Source of the DNA: Rickettsia tillamookensis | GTDB taxonomy: Bacteria > Pseudomonadota > Alphaproteobacteria > Rickettsiales > Rickettsiaceae | Assembly (NCBI RefSeq): GCF_016743795.2 | Contig: NZ_CP060138.2 | Span: 806,001-870,000 of the forward strand | DNA length: 64,000 nucleotides | Reading direction: 5' to 3' | Part shown: in pieces, positions 36,339-45,115 of the stretch | Layout: each line of letters begins with the position of its first letter | Position numbering within the stretch: position 1 is the stretch's first letter | The notes under the pieces: model-generated | Seen by the model: only the letters and a program-made list of their open reading frames with translations | Database searches by the model: none | What the model was told of the DNA's origin: nothing | Position numbers and translations under genes: made by a program

Positions 36339-36415
36339 GCATTCGTAGCTCAGCTGGATAGAGCATTGCCCTCCGAAGGCAAAGGTCGTTGGTTCAAATC
36401 CAATCGAATGCACCA
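36339..36415 (+). tRNA. tRNA-Arg (CCG)
   Basis: A 77-nt tRNA with acceptor GCATTCG/CGAATGC, D-arm GCTCAGCTGGATAGAGC, anticodon loop CTCCGAA (anticodon CCG), T-arm TTGGTTCAAATCCAA and an encoded CCA. Confidence 0.95.
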
Positions 36416-36670
36416 TCACTATAATAAAGCAATGAATCTAGATAACAATAAATTTGAAAATGTTTTAATTAGTGAACATATAAAAGAACATTTACCAATA
36501 AAAGAACATTTACCAATATATTCATTTTCCATAATATAGATTATGGAACTTTTATAATTGCACTAATATATATATTAATGCCCTTTCATGCGATGCTCAA
36601 ATTTAGTCCTGTCGAAACTTCTTTCAGCTTTACCCTCTTTATATTTACTTTTTTGATTTAACTTCAGTAA
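36416..36670. other. Intergenic, with a doubtful small ORF
   Basis: A 35-codon frame at 36432-36539 ([20 protein letters not shown]...) contains an 18-bp tandem duplication (about 36480-36515, unit ATAAAAGAACATTTACCA). No ribosome-binding site is evident. I see nothing else certain; it may be a remnant. Confidence 0.25.
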
Positions 36671-37390
36671 TCATAAAGCTTTCAATTTTTTGTCTTTTGC
36701 AATAAATTCTTCAATACCAAAAATTGGTGTGTGCTTTGGTGGCCAAATAATTGCAAGATCGTTAGTTGAGCCGTAAGCACCTCCTGTACCGGTTTTATTG
36801 CCAACTATCCAACCATTTGGAATACTTGAACGAAAATCTCTTTGAGGTCTATCTAAAGTTTTATCTGCTGGCCAATCATTATCCTGTCTAAACGAGGTAT
36901 CGCCTATAGAGCGGGCAAAATCATTCATGCCCTGAATGCCACCAATTGTTTTTAATAAAAGATTCATAGCTGTATTATCAGAAAAACTTATTGCAGCAGA
37001 ACACAGTTCTTTAACTGTCATTCCCTCAGAAACATGTTTTTCCGTGATAGGACTCCATCCACCTAATTCAAAATCTTTTTTTGAATAGGTAATTCTCTGT
37101 AAAAGCAACGAAGGATCTGACATGCTCTTTTTTAAAACTGCAGCAACACCTATTGTTTTAGATGTACATTGAGTGGGGAAAATTTCATCAGCACGATATT
37201 TTATAATATGCCCATTTTCTGTATTAATAGCAAAAACACCTAAACGCCCTTCAGTATTAGATTCAATGTTTTTTAATTTATCTGAAACAGAAGAGTTAGT
37301 TTCAGCGAATGCGTTTAAAGTAACTCCAAAGAAAGGTAGCATTACCAACAGAATTAGCTTTGTTATATTTAATAAGGATGATTTAAGCAT
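36671..37390 (-). pseudogene. Class A beta-lactamase, degraded
   Basis: 239 aa. A signal peptide (ITKLILLVMLPFFGVTLNAFA) is followed by a class A fold: SDN at 137-139 (SFSDNTAMN) and KTG at 199-201 (VGNKTGTGGAYGSTND). The S-x-x-K motif reads C-T-S-K, with TGT at the place of the catalytic Ser (residue 75; Lys 78 is kept). No Glu is present where the omega-loop Glu166 belongs, and about 40 residues between SDN and KTG are missing. The C-terminus is atypical. I infer a non-functional relic, though the frame is open. Flanked by tRNA-Arg and tRNA-Gln. Confidence 0.75.
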
Positions 37391-37425
37391 TTTTTTTTAT
37401 AATTAAAATATTGAAAATTGACGAA

Positions 37426-37500
37426 TGGCTGGGACGGGAGGATTCGAACCTCCGAATGACGATACCAAAAACCGTTGCCTTACCACTTGGCGACGTCCCA
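37426..37500 (-). tRNA. tRNA-Gln (UUG)
   Basis: A 75-nt tRNA on the minus strand with acceptor TGGGACG/CGTCCCA, anticodon loop TTTTGGT (anticodon UUG), T-arm GGAGGTTCGAATCCTCC and an encoded CCA. Confidence 0.95.
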
Positions 37501-37554
37501 ATGTAGAAATTAGAAATGTATAGACTTTATACCAATAAATAGCGGAAACGTCAA

Positions 37555-39378
37555 TTACAATAATGATTGTAAAAATAAATTTATTTCATTATTAAGCCAA
37601 TCCCTCGCTTGCGGAGATAATAAATCATAAATTTTAGCTCTAATTTTGTTATAATATTCCTTAATATAATTTATTTCATCAATATTAAGTAGTTTCACAT
37701 CAATCAATTTACTAGCATAAGGTGCTAGGCTTAAGGTCTCAAACTCAAGCCAACCATTATTTTCTTTTACATACATTAAATTCTCGATTCTAATTCCGTA
37801 TTTTCCCGGAATATAAAAACCTGGTTCGTTAGATAAAATCATACCTGCTTTAAGTATTGTTTTATTACGAATATTTATGCTTTGCGGTCCTTCATGCACA
37901 CTTAAGAAGGTCCCTACCCCATGACCAGTACCGTGTGGATAATCTAGCATTTCTTGCCATAAATATTGCCGAGCTAGTATATCAAGATTAGCTCCTGCGA
38001 TGATATTTTTTGGGAATATTGCTTTAGCTAAAGCAATATGTCCTTTTAGTACTTGCGTATAACGCTTTTTCTGCTCATCAGTCGGCGTACCTATCACGAT
38101 TGTCCTTGTTATATCGGTAGTAGCACCTTGGTACTGACCCCCAGAATCTATTAGTAATATCCCCTGCCCTATAATTTTTTTAGCACTTTCCAGAACAGCT
38201 CTATAATGAATAATGGCACTATTCTTCTGAAATCCGCAAATAGCAGAAAAACTATCCGAAACATACCCCTCTTGTTTAGCTCTATATTCGGTAAGTTTTA
38301 AACCGAGGGTGTGTTCGGTCAATTCGTCATTGTGAGCATTCATAGAATGCGTAGCAATCTCATTATCCCTTTCTGAGATTGCCACGTCGACACTTTGTGT
38401 CTCCTCGCAATGACGGATATTTTTATCCAAATCAGCAAAAAACTCGCATAGAGCTACTGCATCTTTAATATGAAAATCAATTGCATGTTTAATTTCTACA
38501 TCATTCTTACACGCTTTAAGCGTTAAGCATGGATCGGTAATTTTTCGTACTTTTTTATCAGCTATTAAATCCATTATATGAATAGATGCTATAGTATCAT
38601 CAATAAAAATATTGTTATGACTCTTTAAAATATTTTCAAATTCTTCTTCCGGTAAAATTGTTATTTCAGGACGTGCATTAATAATTTTGGCATCGATTCT
38701 TGTAGGATTTATAAACAAATATAGTTGTGTAGAAGTGAGTATAACTTTTGCAAACATTAAAGGCGTATAAACAACGTCACTAGCCCGCAAATTTAGTAAC
38801 CAACATATGGAGGAGCTGTCTAGAATGATTAGGGCATATTGCTCGGTGTCATCCTGCGGCTTGACTGCGGGATCCAATGACAAAGATAAAATTTCACGAC
38901 ATTTACTTATTTTATCAGTATAACTAACACCCGCAAATTTAATATCATGTAAATAAACTTTAGAGTTTGGCTCTGATGGCTGATTATGCCAAATCTTATC
39001 AACTAAATTTCCGTTAATCTTCTGAAAATTGAACTTTAAATTTGATATGGCGGGATAAGTAAATAATTCAGGATCGTAACCTATTTTTATGTCTTTACTA
39101 AAATTAGATATATCTTTTAAATCAAAAACCTTAAAGACCTCTAAATCAAGTTCTTTGTTTGCTTGCTCTAAATAACGCCCGTCGGTAAAAAATAATGCTG
39201 AATCCTTATATATGATAACCATGCCGTTTGAACCGGTAAAACCTGTGATATATTCAAGCCTTTTAGCATAATCGGGTACATATTCACTCATATATTTATC
39301 GTTAGACGGTATTATATAACCGTCTATATTATATTCCGTGAATAAGTTTCTAAGTAGATTAATGCGGATTTTTGTCAT
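37555..39378 (-). CDS. pepP: Xaa-Pro aminopeptidase (M24) with two in-frame repeats
   Basis: Removes N-terminal residues before proline, dinuclear metal enzyme. Three-domain layout: creatinase-like N-domain (YIIPSNDKYMSEYVPDY; RLEYITGFTGSNG), second domain, then the pita-bread fold with metal ligands in LLIDSGGQYQGATTDITRT (two Asp), HGTGHGVG (His), SNEPGFY (Glu) and RIENL (Glu). Two dispersed repeats are translated: family A half (38848-38882, DPAVKPQDDTE) and a complete family B (38325-38415, CEETQSVDVAISERDNEI and on). I use the ATG at 39378 (MTKIRINLLRNLF), since upstream codons belong to another repeat. All metal ligands are intact. Confidence 0.9.
   Translation of the reverse strand: MTKIRINLLRNLFTEYNIDGYIIPSNDKYMSEYVPDYAKRLEYITGFTGSNGMVIIYKDSALFFTDGRYLEQANKELDLEVFKVFDLKDISNFSKDIKIGYDPELFTYPAISNLKFNFQKINGNLVDKIWHNQPSEPNSKVYLHDIKFAGVSYTDKISKCREILSLSLDPAVKPQDDTEQYALIILDSSSICWLLNLRASDVVYTPLMFAKVILTSTQLYLFINPTRIDAKIINARPEITILPEEEFENILKSHNNIFIDDTIASIHIMDLIADKKVRKITDPCLTLKACKNDVEIKHAIDFHIKDAVALCEFFADLDKNIRHCEETQSVDVAISERDNEIATHSMNAHNDELTEHTLGLKLTEYRAKQEGYVSDSFSAICGFQKNSAIIHYRAVLESAKKIIGQGILLIDSGGQYQGATTDITRTIVIGTPTDEQKKRYTQVLKGHIALAKAIFPKNIIAGANLDILARQYLWQEMLDYPHGTGHGVGTFLSVHEGPQSINIRNKTILKAGMILSNEPGFYIPGKYGIRIENLMYVKENNGWLEFETLSLAPYASKLIDVKLLNIDEINYIKEYYNKIRAKIYDLLSPQARDWLNNEINLFLQSLL
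38325..38415. repeat. Family B repeat, in frame in pepP
   Basis: Ends CGTCATTGTGAGCATTC and CTCCTCGCAATGACG, inner arms AGCAATCTCATT and TGAGATTGCCACG. Encodes about 30 residues between the second domain and the catalytic domain. Confidence 0.85.
38848..38882. repeat. Family A repeat, half copy, in frame in pepP
   Basis: GTCATCCTGCGGCTTGACTG then CGGGATCCAATGACAA is one arm of family A, translated as about 12 residues of the second domain. Confidence 0.7.
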
Positions 39379-39417
39379 GTTTATTAGTTCTCTTATGTCG
39401 TTCTCTTGCTTGCGAAT

Positions 39418-39508
39418 CGTCATTGCGAGGAAATTACGTAAGTAATTGACGAAGCAATCTCAGGATGTTTAACTAGATTGCAGCAAAGCTTCGCTCCTCG
39501 CAATGACG
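39418..39508. repeat. Family B dispersed repeat
   Basis: Ends CGTCATTGCGAGGAAATTAC and CTTCGCTCCTCGCAATGACG. Between pepP and the permease. A GGGAATGACAT arm (about 39533) is read as the permease C-terminus (KCHSRL). Confidence 0.85.
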
Positions 39509-39524
39509 GTTCAATAGACAACGC

Positions 39525-40808
39525 TCATAGACGGGAATGACATTTATACCATAAATAATATAGAGGTATCCCTGCCACTGTAAAGGAGCTAGCTATAATC
39601 AGAGTTTTAATAGGTGTTTCATAGATAACCCATACACAAAAGATAATCGATATTATGGCTATAAGTAAATAATAATAAGAAAAATTTTCTTTTGAACTAA
39701 AAATCACCTTTAAGAAAGCTAAGCTACAAATTAAATAGACGAATAAGAATGTTATTGCCGAAAAATCTATTATTTGTGTAATCTGTTTTGCAAAATTATC
39801 ATTTGCCGTAAAGACTAAGAAAGGCACAATGCCAAGGCAGCTTACAATAATTCCGTAAGTTGGAGCGTTATTGCTATTTTTCTTAGCAAAAAATTTCGGT
39901 AATAATCCGTCTTCTGCAAGCCCAAGAGCTATCTGTCCGCTAGTTAGCACCCAAGCATTGAGTGTACCTATACATATAATCGAGGCTATAACCGTAATTA
40001 CGCTTGACCATTTACCCCCAAATAATAATGTAGCGGCATCGGCATAAGGAGCTTTAGAGCTAATAAGTTCAGAAGCAGGGATTAATCCCATTATACCTAT
40101 GCTATTGATAATATATAACACCGCCACGCAGAAAGTTCCAACTATTATGGCTCTTGGAATGGTTTTTGCTGGATCTTTTACCGCTCCTGCCGTAGTAGTT
40201 GCACACTCAACACCGATAAATCCCCAAAAAGTGAGAAGTGCAACTCTTCCCATAATAGTTGGAATGCTTAAAACTTCTACTTCCTCGGCAATAGCTATAT
40301 TATCTATATTAAAATGAGATAATGCACATAAACCTACTATTAACAAAGGTACAAACTTCAGTAATGTTAAATAAAACTCTGCTTTTCCTGCTACTTCAGG
40401 ACCTTTTAAATTTAAGACCGTAATAGCAGCTAATAATATTATCTGTAATATTAAATCTAAAATCGCTTGTGATTTAAAAAAAGGTGTTAGATAACCTATC
40501 GCTGAAATAACAACTATACTAGTACTGACAAAGGATATAACCCAGTAAGTCCAACCGGTGAAGAAAGCTATCTTATCCCCGAAACTCTCCCGTACATAAA
40601 CGTGCGGACCACCTGTTTTAGGAAATTTTGCACAAAGGGTAGAAAACACGAGTGCTATACTCATAGCACCGAATAATGAAAGTACCCAACCCCAAATGCT
40701 GTATATACCGAACGGTGCTAAACTTAACGGCAATATAAAAACGCTAGTACCGATTTGACTGCCAGTCACTAAGGCAAAAACTGCCCAGAAACCTAATTTT
40801 TTTGACAT
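39525..40808 (-). CDS. Amino-acid permease, APC superfamily
   Basis: 427 aa with about 12 membrane helices. The TM1 motif GSQIGTSVFILPLSLAPFG, then FPKTGGPHVYVRESFG and FIGVECATTTAGAVKDPAKT near residue 200 are typical of APC amino-acid/polyamine carriers (AdiC/YjeH side of the family). Substrate not predictable. Likely imports host amino acids. The last residues (CHSRL) come from a repeat arm. Confidence 0.83.
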   Translation of the reverse strand: MSKKLGFWAVFALVTGSQIGTSVFILPLSLAPFGIYSIWGWVLSLFGAMSIALVFSTLCAKFPKTGGPHVYVRESFGDKIAFFTGWTYWVISFVSTSIVVISAIGYLTPFFKSQAILDLILQIILLAAITVLNLKGPEVAGKAEFYLTLLKFVPLLIVGLCALSHFNIDNIAIAEEVEVLSIPTIMGRVALLTFWGFIGVECATTTAGAVKDPAKTIPRAIIVGTFCVAVLYIINSIGIMGLIPASELISSKAPYADAATLLFGGKWSSVITVIASIICIGTLNAWVLTSGQIALGLAEDGLLPKFFAKKNSNNAPTYGIIVSCLGIVPFLVFTANDNFAKQITQIIDFSAITFLFVYLICSLAFLKVIFSSKENFSYYYLLIAIISIIFCVWVIYETPIKTLIIASSFTVAGIPLYYLWYKCHSRL

Positions 40809-40875
40809 ATAACCTAATTTAAAGAAACAGCTTTAAAATAGCTGAAATAATGATTTTTAGCAATAGATAAAAAAT

Positions 40876-41235
40876 CGGCTTTTTATGGGTGTGCTGTAAT
40901 TGCTAGAATAGTGATGTTATCAAAGAATTTTAAAGGTCATCATCTAAATATTTACTGAAATCTTCTATAAATTTAACTTGTCCTTTAGCAGAATCTTTAA
41001 TACCGTTATTTTAATTGTGTTAAGGGCTTTTTATTATTAAAGAGCCAATTTTCTTTAAAGGTACAGCGTCATTCACAAAGCTTGATACAGGCGAATTTTT
41101 CGAGTTAAGTCTGTGCTCACGTACTATTGTACGCTCCGCAGACTTACTATTAAATTCATCCTGTCTGAAGCTTTGTGAATTTAGCTGTATTTCTGTATAT
41201 GGTTCGACCGGTTTTAATATACATGTTTGAGTCAT
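40876..41235 (-). pseudogene. Relic of a duplicated RelE-like TA pair, carrying an RPE
   Basis: Compared with the intact pair at 42233-42788: the antitoxin relic starts [10 protein letters not shown], jumps to EPYTEI (about 30 codons missing), is interrupted by an RPE (41071-41180) and resumes with [18 protein letters not shown] only in a shifted frame. The toxin relic keeps just MMTFKIL joined to NITILAITAHP out of frame, so about 74 internal codons are deleted. Both genes are inactive. Confidence 0.8.
41071..41180. repeat. RPE inside the antitoxin relic
   Basis: Inverted ends ATTCACAAAGCTTGATACAG and CTGTCTGAAGCTTTGTGAAT. The core TGTGCTCACGTAC and ACGCTCCGCAGACT is shared with the hemD insert. 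It interrupts the sequence between EPYTEI and PLKE of the parent antitoxin. Confidence 0.8.
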
Positions 41236-41269
41236 ACAAATTATATTTTAATCAAGTGGGATTCGTAAT

Positions 41270-42175
41270 CTACACAATCATTCCATCTAATAATTTACCT
41301 AATATTTCTGGCTGATTACCTAAAAAACAATTACCATTCGGATTTTCATAGAATACAATTTCATTATCCTGAAACTTATCTAAATGTCCGGTTGTGTTTG
41401 TATTATTAACATATTCATAATGCCCGCTAGTATCTTTTCCACCTGTAATATGACTGTTTTTTAAATCATATATTTTCATAGAAAAGCAAAAATATGAAAA
41501 TATTTTTGCGAATATCTCTTGAAAGGTAGAGGCTGCTCTTAAATCAAAACCTATATTTTCTATATTCTCTGCAATAATGGAAAAAGGGACTCCTTGATTA
41601 TTAAATTTAAGATTTCCTCCAACAACGGCAGCATTAGAATCTAGAGCTTTAATATTGCTGACATTTAAAACATATTCAGCAGATTCTAATCCGTCAACTT
41701 TAATATTGTAAACCGAATATCCATATTCTTGCTCAATCTTTATTCCCTCCATATTATCAAGGTCATGTACTTTATTACCTTGAATTATTTTGATTCCATG
41801 CTCATTTTTATTAAATAATATAAACCGTCCTTGGTGAAATTTAGACAAGGTTAAAAACATCCGAAGTAGCAAATCAGATGAAAAATTAGAAAACATCATA
41901 TTACCTAGATGGATCTGTTTATAATACTGAAGATCAAGGAGAATGTAAGGGGCATTTGCTTTAATATCTTGTAGTGATTTTACTATTGCTTCTAGAATAG
42001 AGCTTTTATCAACTTCGATATCAGCATCTCTCATCAGTTTAATTTTAGCCCTGTTTTCTTTTTCTTCTTTACTAAGCGTAGGAAAGAGTACAATTCTTTT
42101 TTCTAGTTCTTTTTGTAAGCTTTCAATATTAGGTGAAAGATAAGAGAATATTTTATTATAAATCCAGTTTAACAT
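41270..42175 (-). CDS. Unrecognised 301-aa protein within an inserted segment
   Basis: No domain recognised. N-terminal MLNWIYNKIFSYLSPNIESL looks amphipathic, then a charged helical part (KRIVLFPTLSKEEKENRAKI), and a mixed alpha/beta remainder with IKIIQGNKVHDLDNMEGIKI and AAVVGGNLKFNNQGVPFSII. No signal peptide. The gene fills a ~0.94-kb segment (41264-42199) that splits a duplicated iscA-tail/TA block, so it probably arrived as an insertion. It is preceded by no clear promoter. Function unknown. Confidence 0.55.
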   Translation of the reverse strand: MLNWIYNKIFSYLSPNIESLQKELEKRIVLFPTLSKEEKENRAKIKLMRDADIEVDKSSILEAIVKSLQDIKANAPYILLDLQYYKQIHLGNMMFSNFSSDLLLRMFLTLSKFHQGRFILFNKNEHGIKIIQGNKVHDLDNMEGIKIEQEYGYSVYNIKVDGLESAEYVLNVSNIKALDSNAAVVGGNLKFNNQGVPFSIIAENIENIGFDLRAASTFQEIFAKIFSYFCFSMKIYDLKNSHITGGKDTSGHYEYVNNTNTTGHLDKFQDNEIVFYENPNGNCFLGNQPEILGKLLDGMIV

Positions 42176-42199
42176 ATTTTAATTATATAATTGTTATGT

Positions 42200-42224
42200 A
42201 CTAAAAGATTTGCCGCAGCCGCAA
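42200..42224 (-). pseudogene. Duplicated 3' tail of iscA
   Basis: ACTAAAAGATTTGCCGCAGC then CGCAA is identical over 25 nt to 42989-43013 inside iscA (the CGCGKSFS end). It directly precedes the TA pair and marks one edge of a tandem duplication. Confidence 0.75.
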
Positions 42225-42232
42225 CCTGCTTT

Positions 42233-42532
42233 TTATGGATGTGCCGTAATTGCTAGAATAGTTATGTTATCTTTGTTTGGTCCGTAATGCCAAAAAATTC
42301 TATAAGCAGCAGGAGTATTATTTTCAGCATAAGCTTCAAATATTTCCTCTCCGTTATTTCCTTTAACAGATTTATATTTATGGGTATTTAAACTAGGATG
42401 GCGAGGATTTACTTGTAGATATGCCAGTGTTTTTTTCACTGCTTTTAAACGTTTTTCTAATCCCTTATTATTTTCAAGTTCTTCCAAATCTTTACTAGCC
42501 TGAATAGTAAAAAGAATTTTAAAGGTCATCAT
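42233..42532 (-). CDS. RelE-like toxin
   Basis: 99 aa. [20 protein letters not shown] at the N-terminus, then YLQVNPRHPSLNTHKY, YAENNTPAAYRIFWHYG and ITILAITAHP form a RelE/ParE superfamily pattern with the usual basic/aromatic core. It overlaps the antitoxin gene by 14 nt. A wrecked copy lies 1.3 kb away. mRNA cleavage or gyrase inhibition cannot be told apart from sequence alone. Confidence 0.7.
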   Translation of the reverse strand: MMTFKILFTIQASKDLEELENNKGLEKRLKAVKKTLAYLQVNPRHPSLNTHKYKSVKGNNGEEIFEAYAENNTPAAYRIFWHYGPNKDNITILAITAHP

Positions 42533-42788
42533 CTAAATATTTACTAAAGTCTTCTATAAATTTAACTTGTCCTTTACCAGAATCTTTAATACCGTTGTTT
42601 AATTGTGTTAAAGCCTTTTTATTATTAAATAACCAACTTTCTTTTAAAGGTATTTCCGTATAGGGTTCTAAAATAATTTGTCCTTTTTTACTATTAACAA
42701 TAACATGAAAGCTACTTACCCCTTTAGCTAATTTACCAAGTGTTATTCTTCCTTTAGTATCCGGTTTTAATATACATGCTTGTGTCAT
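42519..42788 (-). CDS. Antitoxin of the RelE-like pair
   Basis: 89 aa. [20 protein letters not shown] resembles an AbrB/MazE-like swapped-hairpin start (GRITL), followed by a C-terminal helical toxin-binding part ([17 protein letters not shown]). Upstream of the toxin and overlapping it by 14 nt, the usual TA order. The same start and end occur in the relic at 41235-40923. Confidence 0.7.
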   Translation of the reverse strand: MTQACILKPDTKGRITLGKLAKGVSSFHVIVNSKKGQIILEPYTEIPLKESWLFNNKKALTQLNNGIKDSGKGQVKFIEDFSKYLDDDL

Positions 42789-42813
42789 ATAAATTACTTT
42801 TTATATCATATAT

Positions 42814-42943
42814 ATACTCAAATGATTTAGAGAATTGGAATGTAAAACGAGAAGCAAGTACGCACAGCCTATATTTAATAGGTGAGCATGCGAGAGTCCT
42901 CCGAAGTTTTACAGAAACAATTCTAGAGAGCAGCAGAGTATAC
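42814..42943. repeat. RPE-like element between iscA and the TA pair
   Basis: Ends TATACTCAAATG and CAGCAGAGTATA; inner arms GAATTGGAATGTAAAAC and GTTTTACAGAAACAATTC. The centre resembles other RPEs (ATTTAATAGGTGAGCATGCG). It separates the shared TAATCAAGTGGGATT spacer from the antitoxin start. Confidence 0.65.
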
Positions 42944-42982
42944 TTATAGAATAATACATAGTGGGTAATTAATCAAGTGGGA

Positions 42983-43315
42983 TTATACACTAAAAGATTT
43001 GCCGCAGCCGCAATTAGCTTTTTCGTTGGGATTGGTGAAAGTGAATTGGGATTTGAATTTAGTCTCTACATAGTCCATTTCAGAACCTAGAATATACATT
43101 AATGCCTTTGGGTCGATTAGTATCCGTACGCCCTTTTCTTCAACTACTTCATCGAATTGATTTTTACTATCGGCATATTCAACATAATAAGTCTGACCGG
43201 CACAACCGCCTGACTTAACCCCTACCCTAATACCAAAGGTAGGCTTGGCTCGTTTTTCTATTAGCAATTTTACTTGCTTTGCAGCAGAATCAGTTAATGA
43301 AATAACATTTTTCAT
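42983..43315 (-). CDS. iscA: Iron-sulphur cluster assembly protein IscA
   Basis: 110 aa A-type carrier. Cluster/iron ligands are the Cys in SGGCAGQTY and the C-G-C pair in NCGCGKSFSV. ITL-type start ISLTDSAAKQVKLL. Last gene of the isc operon; separated from iscU by 3 nt. Confidence 0.93.
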   Translation of the reverse strand: MKNVISLTDSAAKQVKLLIEKRAKPTFGIRVGVKSGGCAGQTYYVEYADSKNQFDEVVEEKGVRILIDPKALMYILGSEMDYVETKFKSQFTFTNPNEKANCGCGKSFSV

Positions 43316-43318
43316 GTT

Positions 43319-43714
43319 TTAAAAGTCTTTTTTGCTTTCTTTTTTCTGTTTGTAATCGGCTATAGCTGCTTTTATTGCATCTTCAGCAAGTAGTGAGCAA
43401 TGTAATTTTACCGGTGGAAGCGACAATTCTTTTGCTATTTCGGTATTTTTAATCTCTCCAGCATCATCTATCGATCTTCCTTTAACCCATTCAGTTACTA
43501 AAGAACTTGAAGCAATAGCCGAACCGCAGCCGAATGTCTTAAATTTAGCATCCGTAATAATACCATCATCATCAACTTCGATTTGTAACTTCATAACGTC
43601 ACCGCAAGCAGGAGCTCCAACTAGTCCCGTTCCGACGTTTTTTTTCTCTTTATCAAGTGACCCAACATTACGAGGATTTTCATAATGATCTATCACTTTT
43701 TTGCTATAAGCCAT
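43319..43714 (-). CDS. iscU: Iron-sulphur scaffold IscU
   Basis: 131 aa. Conserved scaffold cysteines in GAPACGDVMKLQ, KTFGCGSAIASSS and KLHCSLLAEDAI, and the HscA-type LPPVK motif (SLPPVKLHC). The ATG at 43714 (MAYSKKVIDHYENPRNVG) fits the family start and has AAAGAGAA upstream; the frame continues further upstream into a repeat. Confidence 0.95.
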   Translation of the reverse strand: MAYSKKVIDHYENPRNVGSLDKEKKNVGTGLVGAPACGDVMKLQIEVDDDGIITDAKFKTFGCGSAIASSSLVTEWVKGRSIDDAGEIKNTEIAKELSLPPVKLHCSLLAEDAIKAAIADYKQKKESKKDF

Positions 43715-43741
43715 TGTTATTCTCTTTTTATTTTTATAGGG

Positions 43742-43853
43742 CGTCATACCGTGGCTTGTCCACGGTATCCAGAAAAAAGCGAGATAAATCGAGCTTTTAA
43801 CTTTAAAAATTATTTTTTAATTACTGGATACCGTGGACAAGCCACGGTATGAC
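43742..43853. repeat. Family A dispersed repeat in the isc operon
   Basis: Ends GTCATACCGTGGCTTGTCCA and GGACAAGCCACGGTATGAC, inner arms TATCCAG and CTGGATA. It lies between iscS and iscU and is therefore probably part of the operon mRNA as a long hairpin. Confidence 0.88.
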
Positions 43854-43857
43854 AGCG

Positions 43858-45090
43858 TTAATGTGCAGCCCACTTAATCTTCTTCAAATCAATACCCTCT
43901 TGCATCATTTCCCAAAGAGGACTTAATTCTCTTAATTTATCGATTTTTGAACATATTAAATCTACTGCGTAGTCAACTTCCTGCTCGGTAGTAAATCTAC
44001 CTATGCCAAACCTGATCGAAGTATGGGCAAGCTCTTCACCGATTCCCATGGAACGCAAAACATATGACGGCTCTAGAGAGGCAGAAGTACAAGCAGAACC
44101 GGAGGAAACCGCCAAATCTTTAATAGCAAGGATAATTGACTCTCCCTCTACTCCGGCAAAGCTTAGATTTAGATTGCCTTTATATCTTTGATCTTTATCG
44201 CCGTTTAAATAAACTTCTGAAATTCGGTTGTGTATATTATTCAAAAACCTATCAAATAAGTAATTTACGTGCTTAGTATCTTTTTCCATCTCACTATACG
44301 CTATTTCAGCAGCCATGCCAAGCCCTACGATTAAAGGAGTCGGTAATGTACCCGAACGCATCCCTCTCTCCTGCCCACCGCCGTTTATCAGCGGCGTAAC
44401 ACGCACACGAGGTTTTTTCCTTACATATAAGGCACCTATTCCTTTCGGACCGTAAATTTTATGCCCTGAGATACTAGCAAGATCAATATTAAACTCGTTA
44501 ACATCAATTGGAATTTTACCGAATCCTTGAGCAATATCGGAATGAAAAAAAACGGCTCTTTCACGGCAAATTTTCCCAATTTCCTTTAAAGGCTGAACAA
44601 CACCTATTTCATTATTAACCGCCATAACTGAAACTAACATAGTCTGATCAGTAATGGCATTTTTTAGAGTTTCTAAATCGATTATTCCATTTGGTTTAAT
44701 TGGTAAGTATGTGATTTTTATACCTTCTTGCTCTAAGTGCCTGCAAGCGTCAAGTACGCATTTATGTTCACTGACTATAGTAATAATGTGATTCTTTTTA
44801 TTGCCGTAAAATTTTGCTATTCCCTTTATTGCAAGGTTATTGGATTCGGTTGCACCGGAGGTAAAAATAATTTCTTTAGCATCCGCTCCTATTAACTTTG
44901 CTACTCTACTCCTTGCCTCTTCAACGGCGTTTTCTGCTTCCCAGCCGAAAGAATGACTACGTGAATGAGGATTCCCGAATTTGGTAGTGAAATACGGCAG
45001 CATCTCATCCATTACCCTTGGATCTAGTGGGGTTGTTGCCTGATAATCCATATATATCGGCAAGGTTAAATTGTTTAATTGTTGGTTCAT
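43858..45090 (-). CDS. iscS: Cysteine desulfurase IscS
   Basis: 410 aa PLP enzyme that moves sulphur from cysteine to Isc[16 protein letters not shown] start, [11 protein letters not shown] near residue 77, PLP lysine in [10 protein letters not shown] near 211, and active Cys in [21 protein letters not shown] near 334. Preceded by the NifS-like paralogue and followed by iscU. Confidence 0.95.
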   Translation of the reverse strand: MNQQLNNLTLPIYMDYQATTPLDPRVMDEMLPYFTTKFGNPHSRSHSFGWEAENAVEEARSRVAKLIGADAKEIIFTSGATESNNLAIKGIAKFYGNKKNHIITIVSEHKCVLDACRHLEQEGIKITYLPIKPNGIIDLETLKNAITDQTMLVSVMAVNNEIGVVQPLKEIGKICRERAVFFHSDIAQGFGKIPIDVNEFNIDLASISGHKIYGPKGIGALYVRKKPRVRVTPLINGGGQERGMRSGTLPTPLIVGLGMAAEIAYSEMEKDTKHVNYLFDRFLNNIHNRISEVYLNGDKDQRYKGNLNLSFAGVEGESIILAIKDLAVSSGSACTSASLEPSYVLRSMGIGEELAHTSIRFGIGRFTTEQEVDYAVDLICSKIDKLRELSPLWEMMQEGIDLKKIKWAAH

Positions 45091-45115
45091 ATGGTTTATT
45101 AAATTAATTTTTTTT

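Noticed and set aside
36480..36515. Tandem 18-bp repeat as a CRISPR start
   Set aside because: Only two adjacent units without spacers and no cas genes; it is a short duplication in a doubtful ORF.
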